10,360 bases of DNA from Larix sibirica. Lineage: Eukaryota > Streptophyta > Pinopsida > Pinales > Pinaceae. The notes under the pieces are model-generated. The model had not been told where the DNA came from and searched no databases. It saw only the letters and a list, made by a program, of their open reading frames with translations. A program made the translations under genes and the position numbers. Location: contig NWUY0300045408.1 of the NCBI GenBank assembly GCA_004151065.3, positions 1 to 10,360 of the forward strand, read 5' to 3'. Shown in pieces: positions 1 through 7,598 of this stretch (position 1 is the first letter of the stretch; each line of letters starts with the position of its first letter).

Positions 1-127
1 ATTAATATCATGAAGTCAAAGTCATTTTGAATCTCTGATTTACAAAGTTGGCAGTGACAAATATATATGCATAGAACTTGTCTAGATCTAGCTATGTGAT
101 TGATAAATTTGGTGTATATATTTTAAC

Positions 128-197
128 TCTCCAGATTCGAACTTATAACCTCTTAACTTATGAAACGCATGTTCTTAACCATTAAACCCACTCAGAA
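128..197 (-). repeat. tRNA-like relic, possible SINE head
   Basis: Read on the minus strand, this segment has an A-box-like sequence TGGGTTTAATGG (190-179) followed by GTTAAGAAC. About 36 bases later comes a B-box-like GTTCGAATCTGG (142-131), which matches the internal RNA polymerase III promoter GGTTCGANTCC. A TTCATAA stretch sits where an anticodon loop (CAT) would be. The spacing fits a tRNA without a long variable arm. The acceptor, anticodon and T stems do not pair well, so it is not a working tRNA gene. A tRNA-derived SINE head or a decayed tRNA copy would explain it. I found no second copy in the window and no clear SINE tail. Confidence 0.4.
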
Positions 198-675
198 TAT
201 ACTATACCTAATCATCATAAATTTCCAACTATATAATGTACCACACACTTTAATTTTAATGACTTGAGCATTACAAGCTATATCTAGTGCAAAACTATGG
301 GCATTCTTTCAATCAAGATATTGTATAAGTGTTAATGTCAATGACAAATTTACAGTACACCCTCAAAAAATTATATAGATGGAGGAAAAGTGTACCGCTG
401 TTGAAGCTTCCAAGCCCAGCTGTGCAAGTTGAATTCCAATTCCTTGATCATTGATAGACAGAAGCGGAGATAAACGATTCTCTGGAGTCACAGCCTCCTA
501 TTTAGTTTTGATCATTGATGTCCCTTGTTCAGTCACCTTATGTCCCCGAGGGAAATACATGAGAAGAACAAGAAAACTGAATTTCAAGTTGCCCAGTGCC
601 ACCTAGTATTCAAAATATCTACTTCATCTAAGAGTCTAGGGTCATGCATTAAATGAAGTTTAAGTTCTTCAAACC
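198..675. other. unassigned AT-rich sequence, possible 3' flank of the broken minus-strand gene
   Basis: No open frame or RNA gene is recognisable here. It lies directly downstream, on the minus strand, of the stop codon at 676-678 that ends the broken tail-anchored gene, so part of it may be that gene's 3' untranslated region. The 12-base string TTGATCATTGAT occurs twice (444-455 and 508-519). I saw no clear polyadenylation signal or poly(T) tract that would mark a processed copy. Confidence 0.3.
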
Positions 676-797
676 TTAACATAAACAGGGACCTGTAAGG
701 ACTAAAATCAAAATAGCTATATAAAACAAAAGAACAAGTGCACCAGAATAGAGTATGTCTACGGATGAGTCCTTGGGTTCTATATCCACATCAATTG
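676..797 (-). pseudogene. C-terminal membrane segment of a broken unknown gene (distal piece)
   Basis: On the minus strand this reads IDVDIEPKDSSVDILYSGAL followed by a hydrophobic run ALVLLFYIAILILVL and a short tail ending GPCLC before a stop at 676-678. The run is long enough for one membrane span and sits at the extreme C-terminus, as in tail-anchored proteins. The IDVD codons lie inside the LINE target-site duplication, and the same bases recur at 2226-2239. The piece therefore continues the minus-strand frames at 2240-2350 and was separated from them by the LINE. The open frame extending upstream to 861 is not part of this gene; those codons are antisense LINE sequence. I do not recognise the family. 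Confidence 0.45.
784..797. repeat. LINE target-site duplication, left copy
   Basis: The sequence ATCCACATCAATTG here is identical to 2226-2239, on the far side of the LINE. A perfect 13-14 bp flanking repeat (the first A could belong to the A tail) is the usual mark of target-primed reverse transcription. The last three bases, TTG, also fit the LINE coding sequence (Leu before Thr-Trp-Asp), so the 5' junction may have formed at a short microhomology. Confidence 0.88.
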
Positions 798-1679
798 ACC
801 TGGGATAATCTGTGCCATCAGGGTTTTGCGGGGCCGAGCCGGTGTTATTTGTGTGGCTCACAGGCTGAATCTGTCGACCATATCTTCACTCAATGCAACT
901 TTATTCAGGAACTTTGGCAGGTAATCTGTGGCACTGTTGGTTGGACCTCGGCCTGGCGGCCCACCACCCTCATGGATTGTTTGGGTTCATGGCTTTCTGA
1001 CTCACCCACCAGGGTGGCACTTCCTTGCTTCATGATGTGGGAGGTGTGGAAGACTCTGAACTGTTGCATATTTCAGGATGTCAAACCGAACGTGATGTTG
1101 TCTTGTGGCAGGTCGGTTGCTGCTTTCAATGAATATATGGCCTTATTCAATAATCCAATTTGTCCGCTGCCTTGTATTTGTCGTAATTTGAATCCGCCGA
1201 TCTTAGTTTTACCCTTCGGTTTTTTTGACGGGGCGGCGGTGGTGGGTCGGGGTCTGTATGGTGGCGGTGGTGGGTCGGGGTCGGGGTCTCTCACCAACTC
1301 TTGGTGCTTTCATATATGGCTGAATACTGGTGTTGGCTCCAATATTAGGAGTGAACTCTGTGCTTTATGGCTGTTGCTTTATTTTGCTAAGCGTCAGGGG
1401 ATCACGTCATTATTGGTTCTGGGGGACTCATCCTCTGTTATCTCATGGGCTCTGGATGCTGCTCGGCTGGATGTTCTGCTACTCACCTTTTGGAAGGAGG
1501 CTATCTGTTCTGCTATCAATGGGTTTGATTATATCATTTTCATTCACATTTTTAAGGAATATAATTTGGGTGCTGACCGGCTCTCGAAATTGGCCTTATC
1601 CACTCCAAAGGGGCACCTTTATTGGGAGGAATGGCGTGACGACCATTCTACTGCTCATGGTTCTTTCGTTGTGCACTGA
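795..1679 (+). pseudogene. 5'-truncated LINE ORF2: zinc knuckle and RNase H end
   Basis: This is the C-terminal part of a plant L1-type LINE polyprotein, which copies the element's RNA into DNA. The recognisable sequence begins LTWDNL and includes the reverse-transcriptase zinc-binding domain, GPSRCYLCGSQAESVDHIF, with a Cys-Cys-His-Cys set (RC..C.......H....C). An RNase H domain follows with its expected acidic residues: Asp in FFDGAA (1227-1229), Glu in RSELCALWLLL (1353-1355), Asp in LGDSSS (1425-1427) and Asp in YNLGADRLSKLA (1575-1577). About 295 codons are open without a stop, suggesting recent arrival. The reverse transcriptase and endonuclease domains are missing, so it cannot move by itself. 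An ATG at 738 is in frame, but codons 738-794 are flanking DNA that happens to be open. A G-rich duplication interrupts the RNase H domain after the first Asp. Confidence 0.9.
1235..1282 (+). repeat. 28-bp-period G-rich duplication inside the RNase H domain
   Basis: The 20-base string at 1235-1254 recurs exactly at 1263-1282, a period of 28, followed by another TCGGGG step (1281-1286). It encodes the Gly/Ser run LYGGGGGSGSGSL between the first catalytic Asp and the Glu of RNase H. Because 28 is not a multiple of three, another small length change must have kept the frame open, or the duplication is not a simple event. Six runs of three or more G fall between 1230 and 1286. Confidence 0.75.
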
Positions 1680-1950
1680 TTCACCCATATCTTTTGTTAT
1701 CATGTGTTATTATTACATATCTGTTGGAGACATCTATATTATGCAATTTTATCATCTTTGTGCAGGTTTTTAGCCCCGGTTCTCCAACTTCCTGTTGGAT
1801 TTTTGTCCTGGCTGCTCTACACCTTTTTGGCAATTTTGGTGACTTATTCACCTTTTGGTATTGGACTGTTTGGTCCCTCTGACATGGGCTTGGGTCTATC
1901 TTTACATTGGACTATATGATACTTTGATTATGCTTGATACCTTTTTGCTT

Positions 1951-1977
1951 GGGGGCAGATGGTTTGATCCCGTCCCT
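1951..1977 (+). other. LINE 3' UTR hairpin, copy 1 (one mismatch)
   Basis: Left arm GGGGCAG (1952-1958), loop ATGGTTTGATC (1959-1969), right arm CCGTCCC (1970-1976). Six of seven positions pair, one by a G-T wobble, with one A-C mismatch. The loop is nearly identical to the loops of the two hairpins downstream. Confidence 0.6.
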
Positions 1978-2011
1978 TTGCTGTTTGGTTAGTTGTGATG
2001 ATTTTCTATTG

Positions 2012-2036
2012 AGGGCAGATGGTTCGATCCTGCCCT
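2012..2036 (+). other. LINE 3' UTR hairpin, copy 2 (perfect 7-bp stem)
   Basis: Left arm AGGGCAG (2012-2018), 11-base loop ATGGTTCGATC (2019-2029), right arm CTGCCCT (2030-2036), all paired. The loop and following base contain GGTTCGATCC, which resembles the T-arm/B-box of a tRNA. Confidence 0.75.
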
Positions 2037-2102
2037 ACTATCTCTACTTGGTCACTACGGTCTTATGCATATTTTCGGGATGTTGTGTGATTCCCTTGGG
2101 TT

Positions 2103-2129
2103 GGGGACAGATGGTTTGATCCTGTCCTT
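2103..2129 (+). other. LINE 3' UTR hairpin, copy 3 (compensatory change)
   Basis: Left arm GGACAG (2105-2110), loop ATGGTTTGATC (2111-2121), right arm CTGTCC (2122-2127), extendable by two G-T pairs. Relative to copy 2, one G-C pair has become an A-T pair, so both arms changed together and pairing was kept. Confidence 0.75.
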
Positions 2130-2225
2130 GACTACACTTGCTTGGTTGTCACTTGCTAATTGTCTTGTAAAGACCTATTTACTATTTCATTTATTAATAG
2201 TAAGTTATATTTTTCTGTGAAAAAA

Positions 2226-2239
2226 ATCCACATCAATTG
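2226..2239. repeat. LINE target-site duplication, right copy
   Basis: ATCCACATCAATTG follows the A tail directly and matches 784-797 base for base. It fixes the 3' end of the element. Downstream sequence from 2240 is the continuation of the pre-insertion locus. Confidence 0.88.
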
Positions 2240-2985
2240 GGATTGCCTTAGTGCCGTCACTTCCTTGGTTTGGGCTTCTTCCTTTATTTCTGCTGTTTCA
2301 GCTTCCTCTGATATTTCTGCTGGAGCTTCACATTTGCTTCATGGGTTCCATCTTGAAAACCCCAGATGGTTGTAATAAGAGCATCATACTTTCTGTCCAG
2401 TTGGTCCAACTTCTGTAGAACAACGTCATCCTGAGTTTCTCCGCTCTCAATTCCATATGCAATGAGTTCCACGACATCCCAGTAAAGATCCACTGTTTTA
2501 GTGTATATTTAGATTCTTCACTTCTGGAATACCCAGTGTCAGGGTTAAGTTTCCCAATCTGCTCATCCACCACAGTGCAATGAATCCTTGACAACCCAGT
2601 AAAGATCCACTGTTTTGTTGTATTTTGATTCCTCACTTCTGGAATACCCAGTGTCAGGGATAAGTTTCCCAATGTGCTGTGTATTTTGATTCCTCACTTC
2701 TGGAATACCCAATGTCAGGGATAAGTTTCCCAATGTGCTCATCCACCACAGCGTTTGTAGTGCTTCTTCTTTTCAGCCATACCCATTACCCTGTTCTCCA
2801 TAGCGTCCACTTCTCTCACGGTCTCCAAGCAACAGGTCTAGTACGAGGCAACAATGACCACTTCTGCAGTCAACTTCTTCCTTTGGGATGAGGGATCTTC
2901 TCCCTTCTGCCTGTTTTCCTTACCTTGTCAACCTCTGTATCTGCGTTTGGCACCGGTCTCTCTGCCCTTCCCCATATTTGGCATT
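2240..2985 (-). pseudogene. Broken gene for an unknown coiled-coil, tail-anchored protein (proximal piece)
   Basis: Several protein-like pieces follow one another on the minus strand in shifting frames. They are: a basic stretch MGKGRETGAKRRYRG (about 2930-2980); REVDAMENRVMGMAEKKKHY (about 2755-2830); VVDEHIGKLIPDIGYSRSEE (about 2700-2755, with similar copies nearer 2520-2680); WDVVELIAYGIES then LQKLDQLDRKYDALITTIWG in an open frame ending at a stop at 2284-2286; and in another frame an acidic run EISEEAETAEIKEEAQTKEV. The next piece is the membrane segment at 676-797, once the LINE is set aside. Leu/Ile spacing suggests coiled coil. Stops and frame changes rule out an intact product unless introns explain some of them. 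I do not recognise the family. Confidence 0.45.
2473..2753. repeat. Modular direct repeat, three partial copies
   Basis: Three modules recur. A contains CCCAGTAAAGATCCACTGTT; B runs from a GATTCCTCACTTCTGGAATA-like string to TAAGTTTCCCAAT.TGCT; C is CATCCACCACAG. Copy 1 (2473-2576) has A-B-C, copy 2 (about 2590-2678) A-B, copy 3 (2679-2753) B-C. The CTTCTGGAATACC core starts at 2521, 2636 and 2697, so spacings are 115 and 61 bases. It lies in the minus-strand pseudogene and repeats its GYSRSEESK-like coding piece. Confidence 0.85.
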
Positions 2986-3223
2986 TCATATACCAGCTAA
3001 GGTTTCTTGTATTCCATGGTTCTGATTCGAGTGCTTGCCATTATTTCAGTGGCAGACCACCAGCGCCACAGATGCTCCAGTTCAATGCAGACCACCAACA
3101 CATCCAATGTCACATTGATTCTCCACAAACTCATTACATGGAACTGGTTCTCATAATCTCTTCGGCCATAGCTGTTGGGAGTGAGAACGAATCGTCAATT
3201 GAACGAAGGGTTCCAATAGTGTG

Positions 3224-3237
3224 TATATATATATATA
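3224..3237. repeat. short TA dinucleotide run
   Basis: Seven TA units, preceded by GTG. Too short to be more than a minor microsatellite. Confidence 0.8.
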
Positions 3238-3500
3238 AAACATGCAAGATGGTGAATAAGTTGCATAAAATATTAAACCTAGAAATCACCATAGAAATAT
3301 TTTAACCTAGACATCATAGATCTTTATAATAATCAATGATAATCATTAAATTTAAAATATAAACCATTCAGTAAACAAATAACATTAATTAGAATCGAAG
3401 TATAAAATCTGTGGTTACCACGACCATTAGTCTTTGCCCTATCTCTTTTACTATGTATTTTTTATGATCAATATTTGATTACGTTGTGAAGCTTTTTCTT
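3238..3500. other. unassigned AT-rich sequence
   Basis: No frame of meaningful length, no RNA gene and no clear repeat seen. It separates the broken minus-strand gene from the 69-bp duplication. Confidence 0.4.
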
Positions 3501-3634
3501 ATTCAAATTATTTTGCCTAGCCCAATTATGTGTGATTTGATGGTATCAAACGAGGTCTTGGTCCATTTTATTCAAATTATTTTGCCTAGCCCAATTATGT
3601 GTGATTTGATGGCATCAACCGAGGTCTTGGTCCA
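3501..3634 (+). repeat. 69-bp tandem duplication with primer-binding-site-like motif
   Basis: 3501-3569 is repeated at 3570-3634 with two differences in the 65 comparable positions (T3544/C3613 and A3550/C3619). The unit is 23 codons long, so a short open frame (3486-3701, no ATG at its start) runs through both copies as a by-product. Each unit contains TGGTATCA or TGGCATCA followed by a GAGGTCTTGGTCC string. TGGTATCAGAGC is the usual primer-binding site complementary to initiator tRNA-Met in plant LTR retrotransposons, so this may be a decayed LTR/leader junction. Only the first eight bases match well. Confidence 0.8.
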
Positions 3635-4080
3635 CAAGAGTTATCTATCCATGTTTCTCCAAGGGAAAAAATCAAGATCATATTCATTTCTTAGGCTATA
3701 GATTTCTTTTCTAAGAGACGTAATTGGGGCATAGGCATGGCCCATGAACTCTAAGAGAGTTTTATTGGTACTAAGTTCTTAGTTTTAGGTCCCAAACCAT
3801 GTGTATTTAGATTTATGTCAAAGCATAAATTAAGAGAAAAAATATAATATTCTAATATCCACTAAAAGTATTACTTGAGGAAGAAACAAGGGGCTATAAT
3901 ATCACTAGCAATCGCCCTAGGAGGTGGAAGGAATTGGGGCAAAGAATAGAATGGAGACAAGGATATTAGTGATGATTCAATCACTTTCCTTATTGTGCTA
4001 TCCATGAACAAAGATCTATTTTTCCTACAAATGTTGGTTTGGATGTTAGATAAACAATGTGAGTCAACACATCTAGACCG
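3635..4080. other. unassigned, possibly retrotransposon leader debris
   Basis: No protein frame of note and no RNA gene. If the motif at 3541 is a primer-binding site, this would be the untranslated leader of that element, but I see no gag-like coding sequence after it. Confidence 0.3.
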
Positions 4081-4133
4081 ACAATTTGGGTTTCAAATAA
4101 CAATTAGTAATAATAACAATTTGGGTTTCAAAT
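4081..4133. repeat. 18-bp direct repeat
   Basis: ACAATTTGGGTTTCAAAT occurs at 4081-4098 and exactly again at 4116-4133, 35 bases apart, with an AT-rich spacer. This is a local duplication of unknown meaning. Confidence 0.85.
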
Positions 4134-4202
4134 TCTCGACATGCAATGAGATTTTGCTAGTTAATGATAAATTATGTACCCAATAAAAAAATACTAGTTA
4201 GT

Positions 4203-4578
4203 CATGAGTTATGGAATTTAGGCAAATGGTAAAACAACATGCTCCATGTGTGAGCATGAAGGGCCAAAATAGTTAGACTTCACACGTCATGAATACACAT
4301 GAGCATGTATAAACTATATGTAAATTCAAATCACTATATAATTGTAGTGTGTGATTTCGCAATCAAATGTGCAAAAAACACCTACCAGAGTAAGAGGTAT
4401 GGAATGTAGGAAAATGGTAAAACAACATGCTCCACGTGTGAGCATGAAGGGCCAAAATAGTTAGACTTCACACATCATGAATACACATGAGAATGCATAA
4501 ACTATATGTAAATTCAAATCACTATATAAATGTAGTGAGTGATTTCTCACTCACGTGTACAAAAACCACCTACCAGAG
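4203..4578. repeat. 188-bp tandem duplication with internal hairpins
   Basis: Two adjacent copies (about 4203-4390 and 4391-4578) are offset by exactly 188 bases. By hand I count 14 mismatches and no gaps over 180 aligned positions (4211-4390 against 4399-4578). Both end in CCTACCAGAG. Each contains a perfect 7-bp inverted repeat CATGCTC/GAGCATG (4238-4258; 4426-4446). Copy 2 also has an 8-bp perfect stem GTGAGTGA-TTTC-TCACTCAC (4535-4554) that is broken in copy 1. Several differences are CG against TG or CA, as expected from deamination. No coding sense is evident. Confidence 0.85.
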
Positions 4579-5480
4579 GATTATGCAATCTCTAGTAGCA
4601 TATCAAAGAAATTGGAATAAACTAAACTTGATGAGATTAATTCCTTAACATGCAGGAAACATTCTTTACAAAACTAGTCATAAAAAGAGAAATGCAACAT
4701 GTAAAGAATGATTTTTTTATTACACAAAGAATATGAGAATACAGTAGCACCTTGGTATCGATTATGGATGGTAGGGAAACTCTATAGCTAATACAAGGGG
4801 GGTTTCTTCTAAGTCCTTTATGCCCAAGTCTCCAACCAAGTGATTAGACGGTTGATTCCACAATGGTGAAAGAAGGAAATAGAATGATGGTGCTCTCTCT
4901 TGCTTTTTGATGGAATTTCAGCAGTATAATAATACTGTGAGTGTATGAGATATGGAAATGTTGACCATGATGACTATATTTATAGGAAATATGTTGGATA
5001 CAGCTAAGATTTGGTTTCAATGTGAATATGCCCCATTTCATTGATGATTTAGTGGGGAGGTTAGGGTTTGGAAAACCAAATCAATGGTTAATTTTTACCT
5101 TAATGGTTAAGTTTGTCCACTTTTAGACACTACTTTATCTTGAGAAATGTGCAATCATAACTTATAATTGATTCTTGGTTTTTTGAATTAGGTCACAGGT
5201 TTTAGGGAAAAAGTACAACCCGACTACGAATTTTGAGGAAAAAGGCACGACCTATTTGATATCGTCAAATTTTTACTTTTCTTTCAGTTTTTGGTCACAT
5301 TGTTGAGGTCATATGGATATGAATGAAATGAATATGTGGCTAATGTTTACAATGATGATGTATAATGGTGATGGAACTCATGATAAGGTAGGTGAGAAAA
5401 ATTAGGTTGTTAATAGATTACCCATTGATGTGTGAGGTCAAGAGCTCATCGCATGGCCGAAGGACAAAATACGTCACAAG
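4579..5480. other. unassigned AT-rich sequence
   Basis: I see no gene. A minus-strand frame at 4844-5041 has no recognisable domain. A single GTTAGGGTTT string near 5060 is isolated. The string AGGGAAAAAGTACAACC near 5204-5220 has a close relative near 7979-7995. Confidence 0.4.
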
Positions 5481-5484
5481 TCTT

Positions 5485-5528
5485 CCTTTTTATAGGGAAT
5501 CATGAATCTCCTTTTTTATAGGGAATCA
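5485..5528. repeat. 26-bp-period short duplication
   Basis: TATAGGGAATCA occurs at 5491-5502 and 5517-5528, each preceded by TCC and a run of T. The period is 26 bases. This is a small local duplication. Confidence 0.75.
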
Positions 5529-5569
5529 AGTCTAGTACAATAAACAAGGGCGAGTCAGGAGAAAGAGTG

Positions 5570-5598
5570 CCCCCCCCCTCCCCCTGCCCCTAAGGGGG
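5570..5598 (+). repeat. C-rich tract with small hairpin
   Basis: Nine C, then T, five C, TG, four C, TAA and five G. CCCC-TAA-GGGG can form a tight stem. On the minus strand this is a G-rich run of the sort used as a polypurine tract, but no LTR boundary is evident beside it. Confidence 0.6.
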
Positions 5599-7598
5599 AT
5601 ACAGAGGCCTATACCTGTAGATAACCAATCAGAGAGGTGAGATGCATATAATCTCAAATATAAATGAGGTGGGAATCTCCATGCTTGTATCAATGTCTTA
5701 ATACAATTAGGGATCAAGACCAAGAGGGGTCTGATCAATGTACATAAATAGTTGGCGGTTACAATATATCATGAAGGTCAAAGAGGGACCCAATCCAAGT
5801 GTATCAATATGGTCCAACCATCACTAATATAAAGTACATGAGTAGGAAAAATAACATCATGATGGGAGGACAAATCACAGTAATTGAATCTCTACTAAAA
5901 CTGGAGGGACCCATGATTTGGAAGGAGTGATAGTGTGAGACAACTCATCATAGGTGGCTCAAACTACTAAAAGACTAAGCTAAACAAGACCAGGGAGCTA
6001 CAATTGAAATTGGATCACTATTGCCAACAAAACCTGGACATCACATGAAGTGGAAAACTAAAGGACTTTTAGGATAGACTCAATGACTAGAGGGAGTCAT
6101 GAATGTTTGGGGTGTTCAACCAAAATGGAGTAAGGAACCAATCGTACTGACTTGAAGTCGAGCATGCAAGAACAAACCAATCCAAGGGAAAATAGGTCTC
6201 CCCTCGATTGGTCCAAGGGACCCCATCAATGTTGGTTATGGGGTGAAGGTACATAATGTCTCTAGGTCTATCCTATAGAATACATGTGTTGGAGTTAATA
6301 GAGGGAGACACACTAAAAACAAAGAAATGAGGGCGCTTTGTTTAACCATGAGAGGTATGATACTGGAATATATAGAGAAGAGGAACTGAGACACGAAAGG
6401 GTGATAAAGGGTCACTGAGTGATGGACTCAAATTTCTTTTATTTAGAGCATGAAGGCATGGCTGATCTGGAAGTAGGTGTGAAACTCATGATAATATCAA
6501 GGGAGGGACACAACGAGGATAACTAAGGGACATAACTGTAATAGAGATACTCAAGGATGGGTATACGATTATCGAGGTCAACACTGAATGAGGTTTGACA
6601 TCAAAAGGATTCCATGGGTAACACATAACAAAATGATATGAACAAAGGAAACCAAGGACACTACCATAAGAAATCATATACAGTTTAATATAGAAGTGCT
6701 AAGACGAACAATTGAAATAATTTCCCAAGTACAAGGGTACTCGAGGGAATAGAGAAATTCAAGGAGATAAGTGTCCAATATACAACCAAGTAAATCAACA
6801 TTATGTGTGATGGCAGATGGAAGAGACTAGGTGAGGGACATTGATGGTAATCTCCTTGAGGGATGATGAATGGTGGAAAAATAATGTAACTTTTATGGTA
6901 TGAATGAAGTGGTGGGCTTATGAAATGTATAATCAAGCATATAATTCCAAGGTGTTGGGGTTCGAGGGTAGGATGATGAGTGAAAATGAAGAAGCATATT
7001 TGGCTAAATTCAAAATCACAAACCAGATAGTAGAATCCCACTTGTAAGAGGATAAAAATGACATTAATACCCAACGACACCCAGGGTGCTAATGAATGAC
7101 ACCCATGTGAGGAAGGGTCATTTTCCAAGAAAAGGTGAATGCAATGGTGGATGGGATGGGACATTTACTAAAGCAAAGGGGGTCCTACAAGTCAAATTGG
7201 ATCAAACAAGATTATTGCACAAGATGTTTGTAGAGGGAATCACTTATATACTAGTTTGAATAAATATACATGCAAGGATGGTCACATGTGGATCAATGAT
7301 GGGATGTCAAAGAAACTTGTACCTACACATATGGAAAAAATACCAAAGTGTAAAAGTGTGTCTGGAAATAAAACCAAATGTACAAGCAACATATAACATA
7401 TAAACAAGGACTAAATTACATGCATTAAAAGAAGGATGGAACAGGGGCTTCCAATCAAAGATCCTAATCAAACAAATCTAATTATGCAATCAAGAAGAGC
7501 ATGGAACAAGGATTCCAATAGTGCAAATGCTGCATCAAATAGATGTCAGATGAGGTCATACGGAGTGAAAGAAAAACTACCCTAAATTTCTATAATTA
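5599..7598. other. purine-rich non-coding stretch, no gene recognised
   Basis: About 2 kb with more A and G than C and T on the plus strand; two 60-base lines counted by hand (6301 and 6841) gave 41 and 35 purines. The plus strand is full of stops and shows no domain. The longest open frame, 159 codons on the minus strand (6685-7164), has no recognisable motif and is explained by the bias, since all stop codons need purines. It may be an untranslated internal region of a large LTR retrotransposon, given the LTR-like boundary downstream, but no gag or pol remnant is visible. Confidence 0.5.

Larger units (their letters stand above)
798..2226 (+). mobile_element. 5'-truncated plant LINE (L1-like) insertion
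   Basis: A non-LTR retrotransposon fragment of about 1.43 kb. It contains the 3' end of the polyprotein gene, a 3' UTR of about 540 bases and a short A tail (2220-2226). Both sides carry the same 13-14 bp target repeat. Truncation at the 5' end is the common outcome of target-primed reverse transcription. The element is richer in G and C than the flanking DNA. It lies antisense to the older gene fragments at 676-797 and 2240-2985 and splits them. The intact frame and perfect target duplication suggest it is one of the youngest events in the window. Confidence 0.9.

Noticed and set aside
1073-1297. Minus-strand Pro/Asp-rich open frame
   Set aside because: It is the antisense of the G-rich repeat and RNase H sequence; the DPDPDPPPPP run is just the complement of the GGGGTC repeats.
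1330-1919. Overlapping plus-strand open frames of 62-147 codons
   Set aside because: They are other-frame readings of the LINE RNase H region and its T-rich 3' UTR, with no motif of their own.
2925-3305. 126-codon plus-strand open frame
   Set aside because: No domain is recognisable, and the minus strand of the same stretch gives protein-like pieces that connect to the broken gene, so this is more likely a shadow.
4203-4578. CRISPR-like or regulated repeat array
   Set aside because: There are only two long, diverged copies without spacers, in a plant-like sequence; a tandem duplication or satellite stub is the simpler reading.
5050-5070. Telomere-like GTTAGGGTTT
   Set aside because: A single occurrence with no repetition; this short string is common in plant DNA.
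6685-7164. 159-codon minus-strand open frame
   Set aside because: It has no recognisable domain and lies in purine-rich DNA, where the complementary strand is naturally poor in stop codons. Other minus-strand frames in the same stretch look similar.
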